Part shown: positions 48,390-60,900 of the stretch, piece after piece
Position numbering within the stretch: position 1 is the first letter of the stretch
How the letters are laid out: each line of letters begins with the position of its first letter
NCBI RefSeq assembly: GCF_028858725.1
Contig: NC_084771.1
Coordinates: 11,498,915-11,562,914, forward strand
DNA: 64,000 bases
Origin: Colius striatus
Taxonomy: Eukaryota > Chordata > Aves > Coliiformes > Coliidae
Direction of reading: 5' to 3'
Notes under the pieces: generated by a model
The model's database searches: none
What the model was told of the DNA's origin: nothing
The model's input: only the letters and a program-made list of their open reading frames with translations
Position numbers and translations under genes: made by a program

Positions 48390-48805
48390 GTAAGAATTAG
48401 CTGTTGATGTAAGTGTCTTAATTTTTGTGGTTATTAATTAATGCTTTTCCTATTTCTAATTATCTCTAGTAGTGAAAAAGAGAAATCAAAAGTCTTGAAA
48501 GTCTTGAAAATCTGAATCTGTGTCCATGAGCAAAAGTCTATGTCAGGGACACAAGCAGTTGCTGTTCCTTTGTTAGAGGAAAGCAGTAACTGCAGGGCTG
48601 TAGTCTTTTGTGGGCAGTAGAGACTTCTGAGGTATTCATTTAATCATGAGAGAGTAACAACAGTATTTTTTTTTCTTACCATCTGATTTTAATTAAATGT
48701 TTCATGGTACCTCCTTATTTTTGTAGATAGGCCACATATTCCCCTGCTAATAGTTATCTGAGGACACTGAGAGGTGAAAGATCTGTGCAGTTACAGCACC
48801 ACTGA

Positions 48806-49555
48806 TCACAGAATGGTGGGGGTTGGTAGGGACCTTTAGAGATCATCCAGTCCAGCTCCCTGCTAAAGCAGCTCCACCAGTCACACAGGAACGTGTCCAG
48901 GTGGGTTTGGAAACCTCCCAAGAGGGAGACTCTGCACCCTTCCTGGGCAGCCTGGTCCAGGGCTCCCTCCCCTCAACAGTGAAATAGTTCTTCCTTATGT
49001 TTAAATGGAACTTTTTGTGTTCCAGTTGCTTTCCATTACCCTGTGTCCTATCACCTACAACAGGAAAAAGTGCTGCCCCAACCTCCTGACACCCACCACT
49101 TAGATATTTGTAGATATTAATAAGATCCCCCCTCAGTCTCCTCTTCTCCAGACTAAACAGCCCCAGTTCCCACAGCCATTCCTTATAAGATGCTCCAAGC
49201 CCCTGATCACCTTGGTAGCCCTGCACTGGCCTCTCTCCAGCAGTTCCCTGTCCCTCTTGTGCTGGGGAGCCCAGGAATGGACACAGGACTCCAGATGAGT
49301 CCTCACCAGGGCAGAGCATAAGGGGAGCAGAACCTCCCTCGACCTGCTGCCCACACTCTTCTCAATGCCCCCAGGATCCCATTGGCTCCCTGCCCACGAG
49401 GGCACATTGCTGGCTTGTGTTTAATTTTCTATTGACCAGTACTCCCAGGTCTCTCTCCTGGAGCTGCTCTTCAGGAGGTCACCCCCAGCCTGTCCCGGTA
49501 CATGGAGTTGTTCCTCCCCAGGTGCAGGACTCTGATGTCTTTAATAAGATACATA
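48806..49555 (-). mobile_element. CR1 LINE 3' fragment, about 750 bases, minus orientation
   Basis: Reversed CR1 from its tail (tcacagaatggtgggggttg) through ggcagcctggtccagggctc, ttagatatttgtagatatta and ctcttctccagactaaacag to gtctctctcctggagctgct and gttgttcctccccaggtgca. It includes part of the old coding region. It lies in a ZMYM3 5' intron, antisense to the gene. Confidence 0.95.
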
Positions 49556-51961
49556 AAGTCCCAGCTAGTCACTTGGTGTACTTCATAGTCCCAGTAGAGA
49601 TGTCTCACTCAAAGCTTCCAGGTCTGAGAGGAGATGCATGTGCTTCCTTTTTGACAGGAAGGGCAGGTCAGGTCTAGTAGTCACATCTGTTGGATTTGGT
49701 AGTCAGTGTTACATTCTGTGCCAGTCCTGTGCACTCAGAGGACCCTCAGCTGTTCCTGCATGCTACCTGAGAACCATTCTGCTTCAAACTGCTGTGCAGG
49801 GGACTTCTTGATCTTCTGAGGAATGTCTGTTACTGAATGCTGAGGAGAGGATGGTGCTGAGTCCAAAGTGAGGAGTTTCCAAATGTCCAATAGAGCAGCT
49901 GTACCCACTGTAACATGCAGGATTTCAGTACATGGCATCCTTTTTGTTTGGTCAAGTCATGTTCCTCACTGACAGGTATGTGGCTGGAAAAGAGGATTTC
50001 AAGCAGACCAGTGACCAGATCCCAGTGACTGAGCTCTGCATTAAGTGCTCCTGCATTAAAAAAAGATGACAACTTTTGGTGGATCATTTCAGCATCTTTC
50101 AGAAACAATAAGCTGTTTTTCTTCTGTGGGAGAAAGTGAGAAGAGATTTTACCAGAGTAAAAGTGCACATTCACTTGGCAGTTTAATTCACTGTGAAGCT
50201 CAGCAAAAAGCCCAGATGAAGCTGAATGCCTGGGGCAAGCTGCTTACCCTGCTGCAGCTGGGCAGCTCTAATTTCCTCAGGTTGAGGAGAGCAATCTATG
50301 GAGCTGGAAGGCATTGTTTGCTCCTGTTATGAGAGCTGCCCTCTTCATCCTCATCAGCTGGCAGTTGAAACTGTAAAGACTTCATTGTCAGGGAAGCAGA
50401 ACTGCAGTGACGGGCAGGGACTTTCCTTGCTTTCCCACTCAAACTGCTTGTCAGCATCACCACCTTGAGTCCAGCCTCAACTCAAACTCCATCAGCTTGT
50501 CACAGAGCTCTTGCTGCAGCAGGGTTCAACTCAGGGAAAATACTTTTAAAAACTAAACATTAGTCTGCAGGATGTATTGCCACTGGGGTTTTTTGAGGCC
50601 CGTAGTATAAATTGTCTGAAAGGGGGATTGAACAGATTCATAGAGGATTTGTCCAGTAGAAGCTCTTAACAGTGACAATCTCAGTGCAACTCAAGCCAAG
50701 CAGTTCTTCAGCAACTGATTGCTGCTTGATCAGAGGATTGTCCTGTTGGTTATGTTTCTTTCTCTCTCCTCAGGTAGCCATTCATGGTCTGAACAGGAAC
50801 AGGATATTCAAATACATGGTCATTCATTCAAATACATTAGAAAAGCTCTTAACAAGGAGACATAGGTTGATGCCACACTTGATTCTAGTACCTTCCTCAT
50901 AATGTCTGCTTGCAGCCTGCTTTGGAGATGTGAGGCTGCTTCAAGTCTTACTCTGCCTCGCCACTTGTAGACTCCAGCTCCTCTCTTTGCCAACCTATAC
51001 TTTTTGTGGTAGTATAATTGATTTTTAGGCAATATTGATATAAATCCTTACTTGCCTCATCTCAGAGCCCTGTCTTATGACAATGTCAATCACAAAGAGC
51101 TGGGCTGTGAATTTGTCCCTCTGATGTTAGCAGTCAGCATCACATCTCCCTGTGCAATTGTGTTGTCAGTGCCCTACAAAGTCACACTGGCCTCTTTTTT
51201 TTCTGACTCTGCATTGCTTGTTCCTTTCTACTTTACTACTTGTTCTTCCTCATATGATCACTTTTAGCATCATGGGCTTTACCACCTTTCTTCTTGCCAT
51301 TTTCTCCAGCATTTATCCTAGTTCTAACTAAAGCTTTTCCAATTGTTCTGTGTCCCAATCCTAGCCCATGTAGTTTTGGTGCTGTGCTGTACTATAATAT
51401 GGTTTACATCTCTTCTCTGACAAAATTCATTCATCTTGTTGTCCTGTATCTGTTCAAGGCACAGACTACAGAGCTGGAAGTTGTTTCTGCCTCTGTGTTT
51501 AAGAGAAAATATGTTTTAAGAACAGGATGTGATAGCTCCATGAGAACAGATGAGGAGATGGGGTAGACCAGATTATTGGGAGAGGGAGGTAGGGCAGGGG
51601 GTATTGTACACCACTCAACAGCTGTGTGAAGCCTCCTGAATTGGTACTTGAGTCATTTCTGGTGCCCTGCTGTGACATTTAGCATAAGTGAGTTTGTTTG
51701 CTGTGCTTTGGTGAGGTGTGTGGAGGCTATAGAGCTCCCAAAGGTCTGCTACACTGAATTGCTGTGTCCTGTTGCTGTTGATTGGCTTTAGAGTTTTGTA
51801 ACCTCATGAGTAGATGTGATTGACCTGCTGGTACAGTGGTGGTATCACTGGGCTTTGTTTTACTCCAGCAATGTTTGGAAGGATGGGACAATTCATGCAG
51901 TATATTAGATTACTTATCATTAACTTGCAAGTCTCTCTCATTTCCAGTTGCCATCTTCTAA

Positions 51962-54900
51962 ATGGATTCCAGTGAATTTTCGGGATCCTTGGACCCCCTG
52001 TCTTTGCCTGACAAACCACTTATTGGTGATCTCCCTGCTGACATGGAGTTTGGGGAAGATCTCCTGGGCTCCCAAACAGCTTCTACCCAGGAAGTTTCAG
52101 TTCTTCAGACCTCTGACTGGGATCAATCCAAACAGATGACTGCAGATGGGGACTTGGACCTTCTAGTGAAAGCAGATAGTTTGTCAGAACTAAACAAATC
52201 AAATGACCTTGTTCTAGATAAACCTAGTGTCTTGGATATGCTGGAGAAACCTAATGTCTTGGGTGACTTGGATAAAACAGATGGCTTGACAGAGCTAGAT
52301 AAATCAGAGAGTCTGGATGGGCTGTATAAGGCACATCCTTCCCAGGATGTGGAGGATGGACCGGCAGACTCCTCTGCCCTCTCTAAGGAAGCCCTTGATC
52401 CAGAAGCACAGAAAGAAGGGGAAGATGCACTGAAAAATGAATCTAGGGACCTAAAGGAAGATGGTGCTGCTGCTATTCCTGCACTATCTGATGACAACAC
52501 CCCTGAATCACCCCAACAGCCCATTCAGGACTCCAGGGACCTCAGCAGTGCCCCAGCTACAGAAGAAATCACAGCACAATCCTCAAGTCTGCCAGTGCCC
52601 CCCCCCCAACTCAGTCTTAAACAGACAAAGAAGACAAGGTTGAAGGCACCAAGGAAAAGCTCACCCATGCAGAGGGAAGGGCTGGTAGGGGAAGCAGAGG
52701 TGGAACTGAGCCCGGACAACAGTATTGCAGCTTTGCCCCTTGAGCCTATGGAGGAAAACCAGGCAGAGGAAGGGGATGATAGTGGGAACAGCTCCCTTAA
52801 GGAAACTAGTGTACTGAAAGCACAGGAAGCCTCACCACCAGCAGGTAGGTTGTTATCTCTACAGAACTTGGCTTCCTTTTGTTCAGGAAGTCATCCTGCT
52901 GCACATTGCTGAAGCTGGAGTCTGTTTTACACTTCAACTTTTCCCATCATCCCGTGCTATGGAAATTGTCAATGCCACTGATGAGTTAGATTTGGGGAAA
53001 GCATCTTACTTACAGGGAATGATGCTCTGGAAGCTCTTCCTTTGATGCACACAAATTCTTGCTCTGGCTTTTATGGCTTTATCTTTGATTTTTCAATGCT
53101 TGTGTTAGCTAGGAGCTTCCCTGATAAGGCTGGAGCTGTGCATCAGCTTAGCTCACATTCTTCATCACTGGAGTCTTTGTTGGAACTGAGGGTCACCAGG
53201 AGAAGGTGTTTCCATTAGGCAAAGTCTCTCTACCCAGGCTGGCCGTCCTCAGGAGATGCTCAGTCTCGGTCAGAAGCTGTTGAAAGCGACTGCCCTGGAG
53301 GTTTCCCTCTTACAGTACTTCTCTCTAGCTCTATGTTCAGATCTATAACTACAGGTGGTGGGTTTAGGAGCTTTCCTGTGCCTATTCACCACCAGAATCT
53401 GCGCTTGTTAGCCAGAACTGTCTGAGGCTTCATGTGCAGACTGACCCAAAGGGTGTCTGCATTTGAAGAACATCTGTCCTCTTCTGTTGGAGAAAAGCAA
53501 GATGTTAGATGCAAGCTTCTTCTGTGCTTCTGTTCCAGGAGAAGGCCTATCTGGGAAAGGAAGTGAGCTGCCAACTGAGAAGGTGAGGAGAATGCAGTCA
53601 AGTATGTATGGTGCAGGAGCATAGGGGGTGGATGGCTGTTGTCAGGCTCCATGAGGGACACTGTCCATCTCTTCACTCCTCTGGGAAGGAGTTTGCATGA
53701 CTCCTGTGACAGAGTATTCCCTCTTTACTGCCACTGTGCTGTAACGTGGCTTCAGTGTGTCCCTGCTACACCCAGCTGGAATGTCATTCTCATAAGCCTA
53801 CTTCCCCTTCTCCCTCATCTTGCCAGCTATGATCAGTTATCTGTTTTCAGCCAAGTAACTGGGAAAGCAAATGCCAGAAATTGGAACTCCACCATGATCT
53901 GGGATATTTATCCAGGATTGTCGTAGCAGATGGTCAGCCTAAGTGTTTTCTGAATGTCTTCTAGGAGCAGAAAAGAAGTGAACGAGCGAGAAGATCAGAA
54001 ACTGCCAGGCCTGAAACTGTGAACTCCTCTGAGAGCAGTGAGTAACTAGGGCTGGCCAATGCCTGGTTTCAGCCACAGAGCAGGGCCCAGGCCCTTTGTG
54101 GGCAGGCGGTTCATGGTATGGGTATGGTGGGAACTCTGGAGCTTCTGTGCTTCCTCTTACACAGGACAGGTCCCTTCACCCCAATGACTCTTCATCCTGA
54201 GATATTTGCCTTGCTTTCTCAGGGCACTTAGACTGAAGAGAGGCTGCTTGTGTTTTTACAATGGTGTGTGGACACTGAGCAGCAAGTGATAGCGTGAAAC
54301 TCTGGGAGTTGTTCCCAGGAAATCCATCTTCTACCTCCTCAGCCAGGAACTTTCTTCCTTTGTCTCTGTGGGCTGTCCGAAGGAAGGTTGCATTTCGGGG
54401 ACTGTAGAAGTACGTGAAGTCTCTGCTCTTTGGGATGCTGTCACCCTGCTGCTCCCTAGTATTTGTGCTGCTCCTTCATTGTCTGCCTTTGCTGGAGACT
54501 GGTGATCCAGCTTGTTCCCTTTAAGGTCTACCAGTTGTTGGAGTGTTTTCTACTGTAAATGTTCACACTTTGGGCTTCTTCTCAACCTTGGCAAATCATG
54601 TACTTGAGGTCAGTTTGCTTAAAGATGTCCTGGCTCATCTCTAATTCCAACAGAATATCTTTCAAGGGTCCTTTATCATTCCACCCAGACAGGTACAAAG
54701 CACGCAGAGGCGCTCCAGAAAGCCCCAGTTAGATGTCTCACGGCAGAAATGTCCATCTCAGTTCTTAATGAGGGATTTCTCTGCTACTTTGCAGTTCCAG
54801 TCTCTGATGAAGACTCTGATGCAATGGTGGATGATCCCAATGACGAGGACTTTGTTCCTTTCCGCACGCGGCGCTCCACGCGCATGTCCCTGCGAGCGCA

Positions 54901-57900
54901 GGTGGCTCAGCGCGCTGCCCGCTCCACCGTCACCAAGATGACTTGTGCCAACTGCCGGACCCCTCTGCAGAAGGGACAAACTGCCTACCAACGGAAAGGG
55001 CTCCCCCAGCTCTTCTGCTCCAGCTCCTGTCTCACCACCTTCTCAAAAAAACCGCCTGGCAAGAAGATATGCACCTTCTGTAAAAAGTGTGTTCCTTCCC
55101 TTTTCCTCAACGCTCTCGTGCTTGTGACCCCGACTCACCTGCCCCACAGCCCTACCTGCCAGACCCCGTCCCTGTGACCCTCGTGCTTCCTGTTCACCAC
55201 ATCACACCCACCCGCTGCCAGCTGCTGCCCCGTGTCTTTCTTCACACACCACATATCCTGTGCTCCCTGCACCCCCTTTGCATTGTTGCCTTTCCCCGCC
55301 TGTCTCCAGGCTCAATGACCCGTATCTCAGCCTCCTCTCAAAACAACCTCCTGTATGTTCTGTCTTGAGGCACCAGCACTCTGGTCTGGGACAGAAGCTG
55401 CTGTAAGACAGTTCCTTTGTGCCACAACTGGTGTGTCCCTGCCACTAACACATCCCCCTCCTGATCCCCAGGGAGATCTGGAACACCAAGGACTCTGTGG
55501 TTGCCCAGATTGGTTCAGGTGGCTCTTTCCATGAGTTCTGCACCTCTGTCTGTCTGTCTCTCTACGAGGCCCAGCAGCACAGACCAGCCCCTCAGTCCGC
55601 AGATGCCTCGGACACCAGCCGCTGCAGCGTCTGCCACAAACCTGGCGAGGTAAACAGATCTCTTGTCCTCCCTGTGTCCTGGATGAGATGCTTGTGACCT
55701 GCAGTGCTTGGCCCTGCCTGGGACCATCGCAGGCTGTTTGTCAGGTTCTCCAGTGGTGTGAGGCCTCAGCCCCTGAGCTGACTTGGGTTCACTCCCAGGT
55801 CTTTCCTTGTTACTGTGAACCGGCCCTTATTCCAGCAGAAGATCCCAACTTCTGCTTCTCTCTGCCCTGAAGCTCATTGCTTCCTGCCCCTCTGCTCTCC
55901 CAATTTCTCCACTGACTTTTGATGAGCGAGGCCAGCCTGAGTCCACACCAGCTTCCAGCACTCGCCCGAGTTCTAGTGTAACAGCCATGTTACAGTACCC
56001 CAAGGGCTATGGTAGTAGTGTTTCCCACACATTGGAAGGAGGCACGTGGTGGTTTGGGGGAGCGACAGCAACGCTATCTCTGCAGATCCAGCACGAGGTG
56101 AGCAATGGGAGCGTGGTTCACCGCATCTGCAGCGACGCCTGCTTCACCAAGTTCCGGGCCACCAAGGGGCTGAAAACAAACTGCTGCGACAACTGTGGAC
56201 TTTACATATACAACAAGGGCTTGCCCCTGGAGTACCTCTTCCACGAAGGCCAGCAAAAACGGTTCTGCAACTCTGCCTGTCTCAACAATTACAAGAAGGT
56301 GTGTGGAGCCAGCTGTCTGGGGAGGGAGGGGTCTCCGTGGGCCAACAGCTCCTTTGCTCAGTGTGACACCAGGGCACTTTATGCAAGAGTAGGTGACTTG
56401 AAGCCCCTTGGCCTTTTGTTGCTGACAAAACATTTAAGAGATTGCTGTGGAGTGAAGCAGGGAATCAGAATTTATTTATTCTGCATGGGGCTCATCTTGG
56501 ACCCGAGCACAGGACAGGCACTCGAGAAGCTGAGCTGTGTGGTGATGCTGGTTTATGTAGTTAGCATGGGCTGGCTTCTTTCGGATGTGTCTCCAAAGCT
56601 TGGCTGGATATGTTCCTCTGTGGCCTGAGTAGGCTTTAGTTAACCGTCTTGATGGATCTCCAGACTCCATATTCCTGCCAGGTACCCTTGAAAAGAGAAG
56701 ATGAGGTGCCGAAGGTGGCCTTTTATGCTACCATCAGCTGAATCCATAGACTGTGAGCCTGGCGTTGGCTCAGGTGTTCGCTATAGGACAGCTGCTGTGT
56801 GGTGGATACAGTAATGGGGTGGGATATGAGGGTCAGACCTTGCTGGCTGTGATGGTCTCCCTGGCAGCTCTGTTCTGCTCTGTGTTTGCAGAAGAACACT
56901 CGGGTCTACCCGTGCATGTGGTGCAAGACGCTGTGCAAGAACTTTGACATGCTGCCCAATGTGGACCGCAGTGGCAAGATGGGCCTGTTCTGCTCCATTT
57001 GCTGCACTACCTCCCACAAAGTGAAGCAGTCAGGCTTGGTTGGTAAGAGCACCTACATACAGGGAATCCGTCACCTCTCCACTCTTAACTCCGCCCTTGG
57101 TACTGTTTGTTGCTTGTGGATGCGATTGGAAAGAGGGCATGTTGCTTGTCTTGGGAAGAGTCCAGTGAGACAAGTAGAAGGAGATTTGAAGAGGGAGGAA
57201 CCCTTGCAGCATGTAGGGGTAGTGTACATTGCTGTTCTTCAGAATGCAGGATACAGTTACAGTGCTGTACTGTGCTGGCATTGCCCTTTCCATTACACCA
57301 GGATGCCCAGGAATGAGTGTGGTCTCTGGTGCAAGTACTTCAGCCTGTGTTGTCTAAATTCCTGTAGAGGCAGGGTCACTTCCTTGAACCACTCTGCTCT
57401 CCATCTGTGTTTAACATTTCTGTCCTAGTAGAATCTGGTGCTCTTAGTTTCCTGGTGTTCTTGCTCCTTGCTTTTTGATAATAGCTTGACAGACTGAGGC
57501 TGAGCAAGTAGCTTGCATGCCATCTTCAGAATCCAGTCCCACGTCCTGTGCTGCTGCCTTCACCAATTCCTGTCTGTTTCATCAGGTCCCCCTAGACCTT
57601 GCAGCTTCTGCAGAAAGAGTTTATCTGAACCCTGCTATTACAACAAGACAGACCGGGTTGTCTACCAGTTCTGCAGCCCCAGCTGCTGGACCAAATTCCA
57701 GGTACTGAATTATCCTCCATGCTGGGCTGGGCTGTAGAGCTCATACCTCCTTTCACACTTAGCAGAGGCTTCACTTTCACAGGCTCCTCAGGGAGAGTCC
57801 ATGAGAAAGTCTGTGCTGGAGCATAAGCGTTGTAGTGACTGCAGTTGCCAGTAACTCAGTCTTGAGTTATATCTCAGGCCCTTTCTCTCCCTTCCTCCTT

Positions 57901-60900
57901 TGGGATGGGAATGAGCTGCTATTCACTCCTGTCAGTCAGGTTATGCCCAGTGGGAGTGCAGTGCAGAGCTGTGCTGTATAAGTGGTTTGGGATTTAGTGC
58001 CCTACAGGGGCACAAGCAAAGGCACAAACAAGCTAGCAAAGGACAGTGGGCACCTGCTAGTGGGATGGAAAGGGTTAGAGCTGCTCTTTGAGCCAGATGT
58101 CACCAAGGAACACAGGTCTTCTAGGATGTGTTGTCTAAAACTTTGCAACCAGCAGGTTTCAATACCTCATGTTTCATAATCTTAAAGGCTCCACTGGTGA
58201 TTTTTAATCTTCTGATGTTAAGTTTCATCATGTGTGAAGTGTGTTTGGTATTCAAAGGCAACTAGAAGAATATTGGGGTTTTACACTTGTCAAAGAATAA
58301 AGCAACAGCCAGAAACACCTGGGAAACTTACGCCAGGACATGACTTGGGCAACTGAGAAGATTTAGAGTATTTAGCAGCAGAGAATTAGTTACTCACAGT
58401 TGTAGCACTTGGCTTTGGGGTTTGAGGTTTTTTTCTGGCAGTTTTTGTGTTGGGTTTTTTTTTTGAGGAAGGGTTGTTTGTTATTTCTAATAAATCCTTG
58501 ATGTAATCCTTTGCTGAAATCACAAACAGTGTTGGTAGGGTAGGTGTAGAGTTTTTACAGCTGGAGGCTTTGTAAGGCTTGAATCATAGAGCAGTTTGGG
58601 TTAGAAGAGACCTTGAAAGGTCATGTATTCCAACCCCTCTGCGATGAGCAGGGACATCTTCACCTGAGCTCAGGTTGCTCAGTGCCCCATCCTACCTGAA
58701 CTTGAATGTTTCCAGGGATGGGGCATTTACCACCTCTGTGGGAAACCTGCTCCATATTTTTTTACAACCCTCATCACCAAAAAAAACCCTCTTCCTTGTA
58801 TCTAGTCTAAATCTACTCTCTTTTACTTTAAAACCATTACCTTTTGACCTATTGCAACAGGCCCTACTAAAAAGTGTGTTCCCATCTTTCTTATAAGCCC
58901 TCTTTAAGTATTGAAAGGCAATAAGGTCTCCCTGGAGCCTTCTCTTCTCCATGCTGAACAACGCCCACTTGCTCAGCCTGTCTTCATAGGAGAGGTGCTC
59001 CTGCCCTGTGATCATCCTCATGGCCTCCTCTGGCCTTACTCCAACAGCTCCACACCTTTGCTGTGCTGAGGACTCCACAGCTGGATGCAGCACACCAAGC
59101 AGGATCTTACCAGAGTGGAGTAGAGGGGCAGAATCCCCTCCCTCAACCTGCTGCCCACAGTGCATGTTATGCAGCCCAGGACACAGTTGGCTTTCTGGAC
59201 GACGAGCACACACTGCTGGTTCATGACCAATTTGTTATCCACCAGTACCCCCAAGTCCTTCTCCACAGGGCTGCTCTCAATCCCTTCACCCCCCAGCCTA
59301 TATTGATACCAGGGGTTTCCCTGACCCAAGTGCAGGACCTTGCACGTGGCTTTATTGAACCTTGTGAGGTTCACATGGACCCACTTTTTGAGCTTGTCCA
59401 GGTCCCTCTGGATGCCATCCTGTCCCTCAGGCGTGTCAATCAACCTACAACACTACTCAGTTGGATGTTGTCTGCAAAGCTGCTGAGGATGCACTCCATC
59501 CCACTGTGACACTGATGAAGATACTAAACAGTAGTGGTCCCAGTAGGGACACCACTCATCCTGATTTCCACCTGGACATTTAGCTGTTGACCACTACCCT
59601 CTGGATGTGACCATCCAAACCGTTCCTCATTCCCTGAGCAGTGCATCCATCAAATCCATATCTCTCCAATTCAAAGCAAAGGATGTCCATGTCAAAGGCT
59701 TTACCTAAGTCCAGGCAGGTGATACCTGTAGCTCTACTTTGTCCACTGAGATAGTCACTCCATCACAGGAGGCCACTGGGTTGGCTGGGCAAGACTTACC
59801 TTTGATGAAGCCTTTGATGGCTGTTTCAAATCACCCTCCTGTCCTCCACATGCTTTAGCACAACTTCTAGGAGCATATGTTCCATGATCTTCCAAGGCAC
59901 AGAGATGAGGCTGACAGGTCAGGAGTTCCCAGGGTCCTCCTTTCTGCCTTTTCTAAACTGGTTGCAATGTTTCCTTTTTTTCCAGTCACCAGGGAATTTC
60001 CAGTCACCTAACTGGAATTATTGCCATGTGAAATCAGCATTTTAACATCTAGAGTAAACCCCTGTATAACCTGGATTAGGAACTGTCTTGCTGGCAGATC
60101 TCAGAACATGCTTGTCAAAGAAAAAACAACGAAGAGAGTGTTTCAAGATGGCTTCTTGGGGATCAGTATTAAGCCCAAGGAGTTCAGCATCTTCATCAGT
60201 CATCTAGCAATAAAGTCAAAGTAAGCATGATAAAATTCTGCAGATGAAACAGAAACTGGTGAAGTGTGAACTCCTGCAGAGGACAGGGCAGTCACAGAAA
60301 ACAAAGCAATGTTTGTTTAAGCTCCTAACGTGCTTAAACACAGTTCAGTGCAAGATCTTGTGTCAGCCTTCCTCAATGTGGGGATGGAAGTCCTGGGCAA
60401 ATAAGGATTTGGAAAAGGCTCTGAGGTTTACCACAGGTGCCGTTCAGCATGAGCATCTTGGTTTACAGCTACAGAGGGAAGTATCAATTAAGTTATTGCA
60501 AGTACAAGCTGAGGAATGAGGAGTTAAAGTTTGGGGGCTAGGGAGCAAAAGAGCTACCTGGAATGTTGCAGAGGTAGGAAGGATGTTTGTCTGATGCCCA
60601 CTTGGGCTTTAATGTGGAAGAAAAATTGGGAGTATTCTGAAAAAAGCCCCATACACTGAGGCACTTGCAGAGCACCTTATCTGAGGTTATCAGAAAGAAA
60701 ACCAGGAAGACTTTATTAATAAATAGATCCTTGTGGACGAGACACCGAGTGCTAAAGGGCTGTTTAATGTAGCAGAGGAAGGTGGGATGAGAGCGGCTGC
60801 TTGAATTCTGAAGTTGTGTTACCTTGAAAATAGAAACCAGTCACCTGTGCTTCAAGGAACTTCTCAGAAGAGGTAGCAGAGCCCCCCTGACTCAAATGTT

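Larger units (their letters stand above)
44699..51946 (+). other. ZMYM3 5' UTR introns
   Basis: About 7.2 kb between non-coding exon 1 and the first coding exon (acceptor catttccag before 51947). It holds a candidate non-coding exon at 48345-48389 and CR1 pieces at 47113 and 48806. A small tandem duplication (gcacagcccctgcccc twice) is at about 45163-45197. No coding sequence recognised. Confidence 0.55.
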
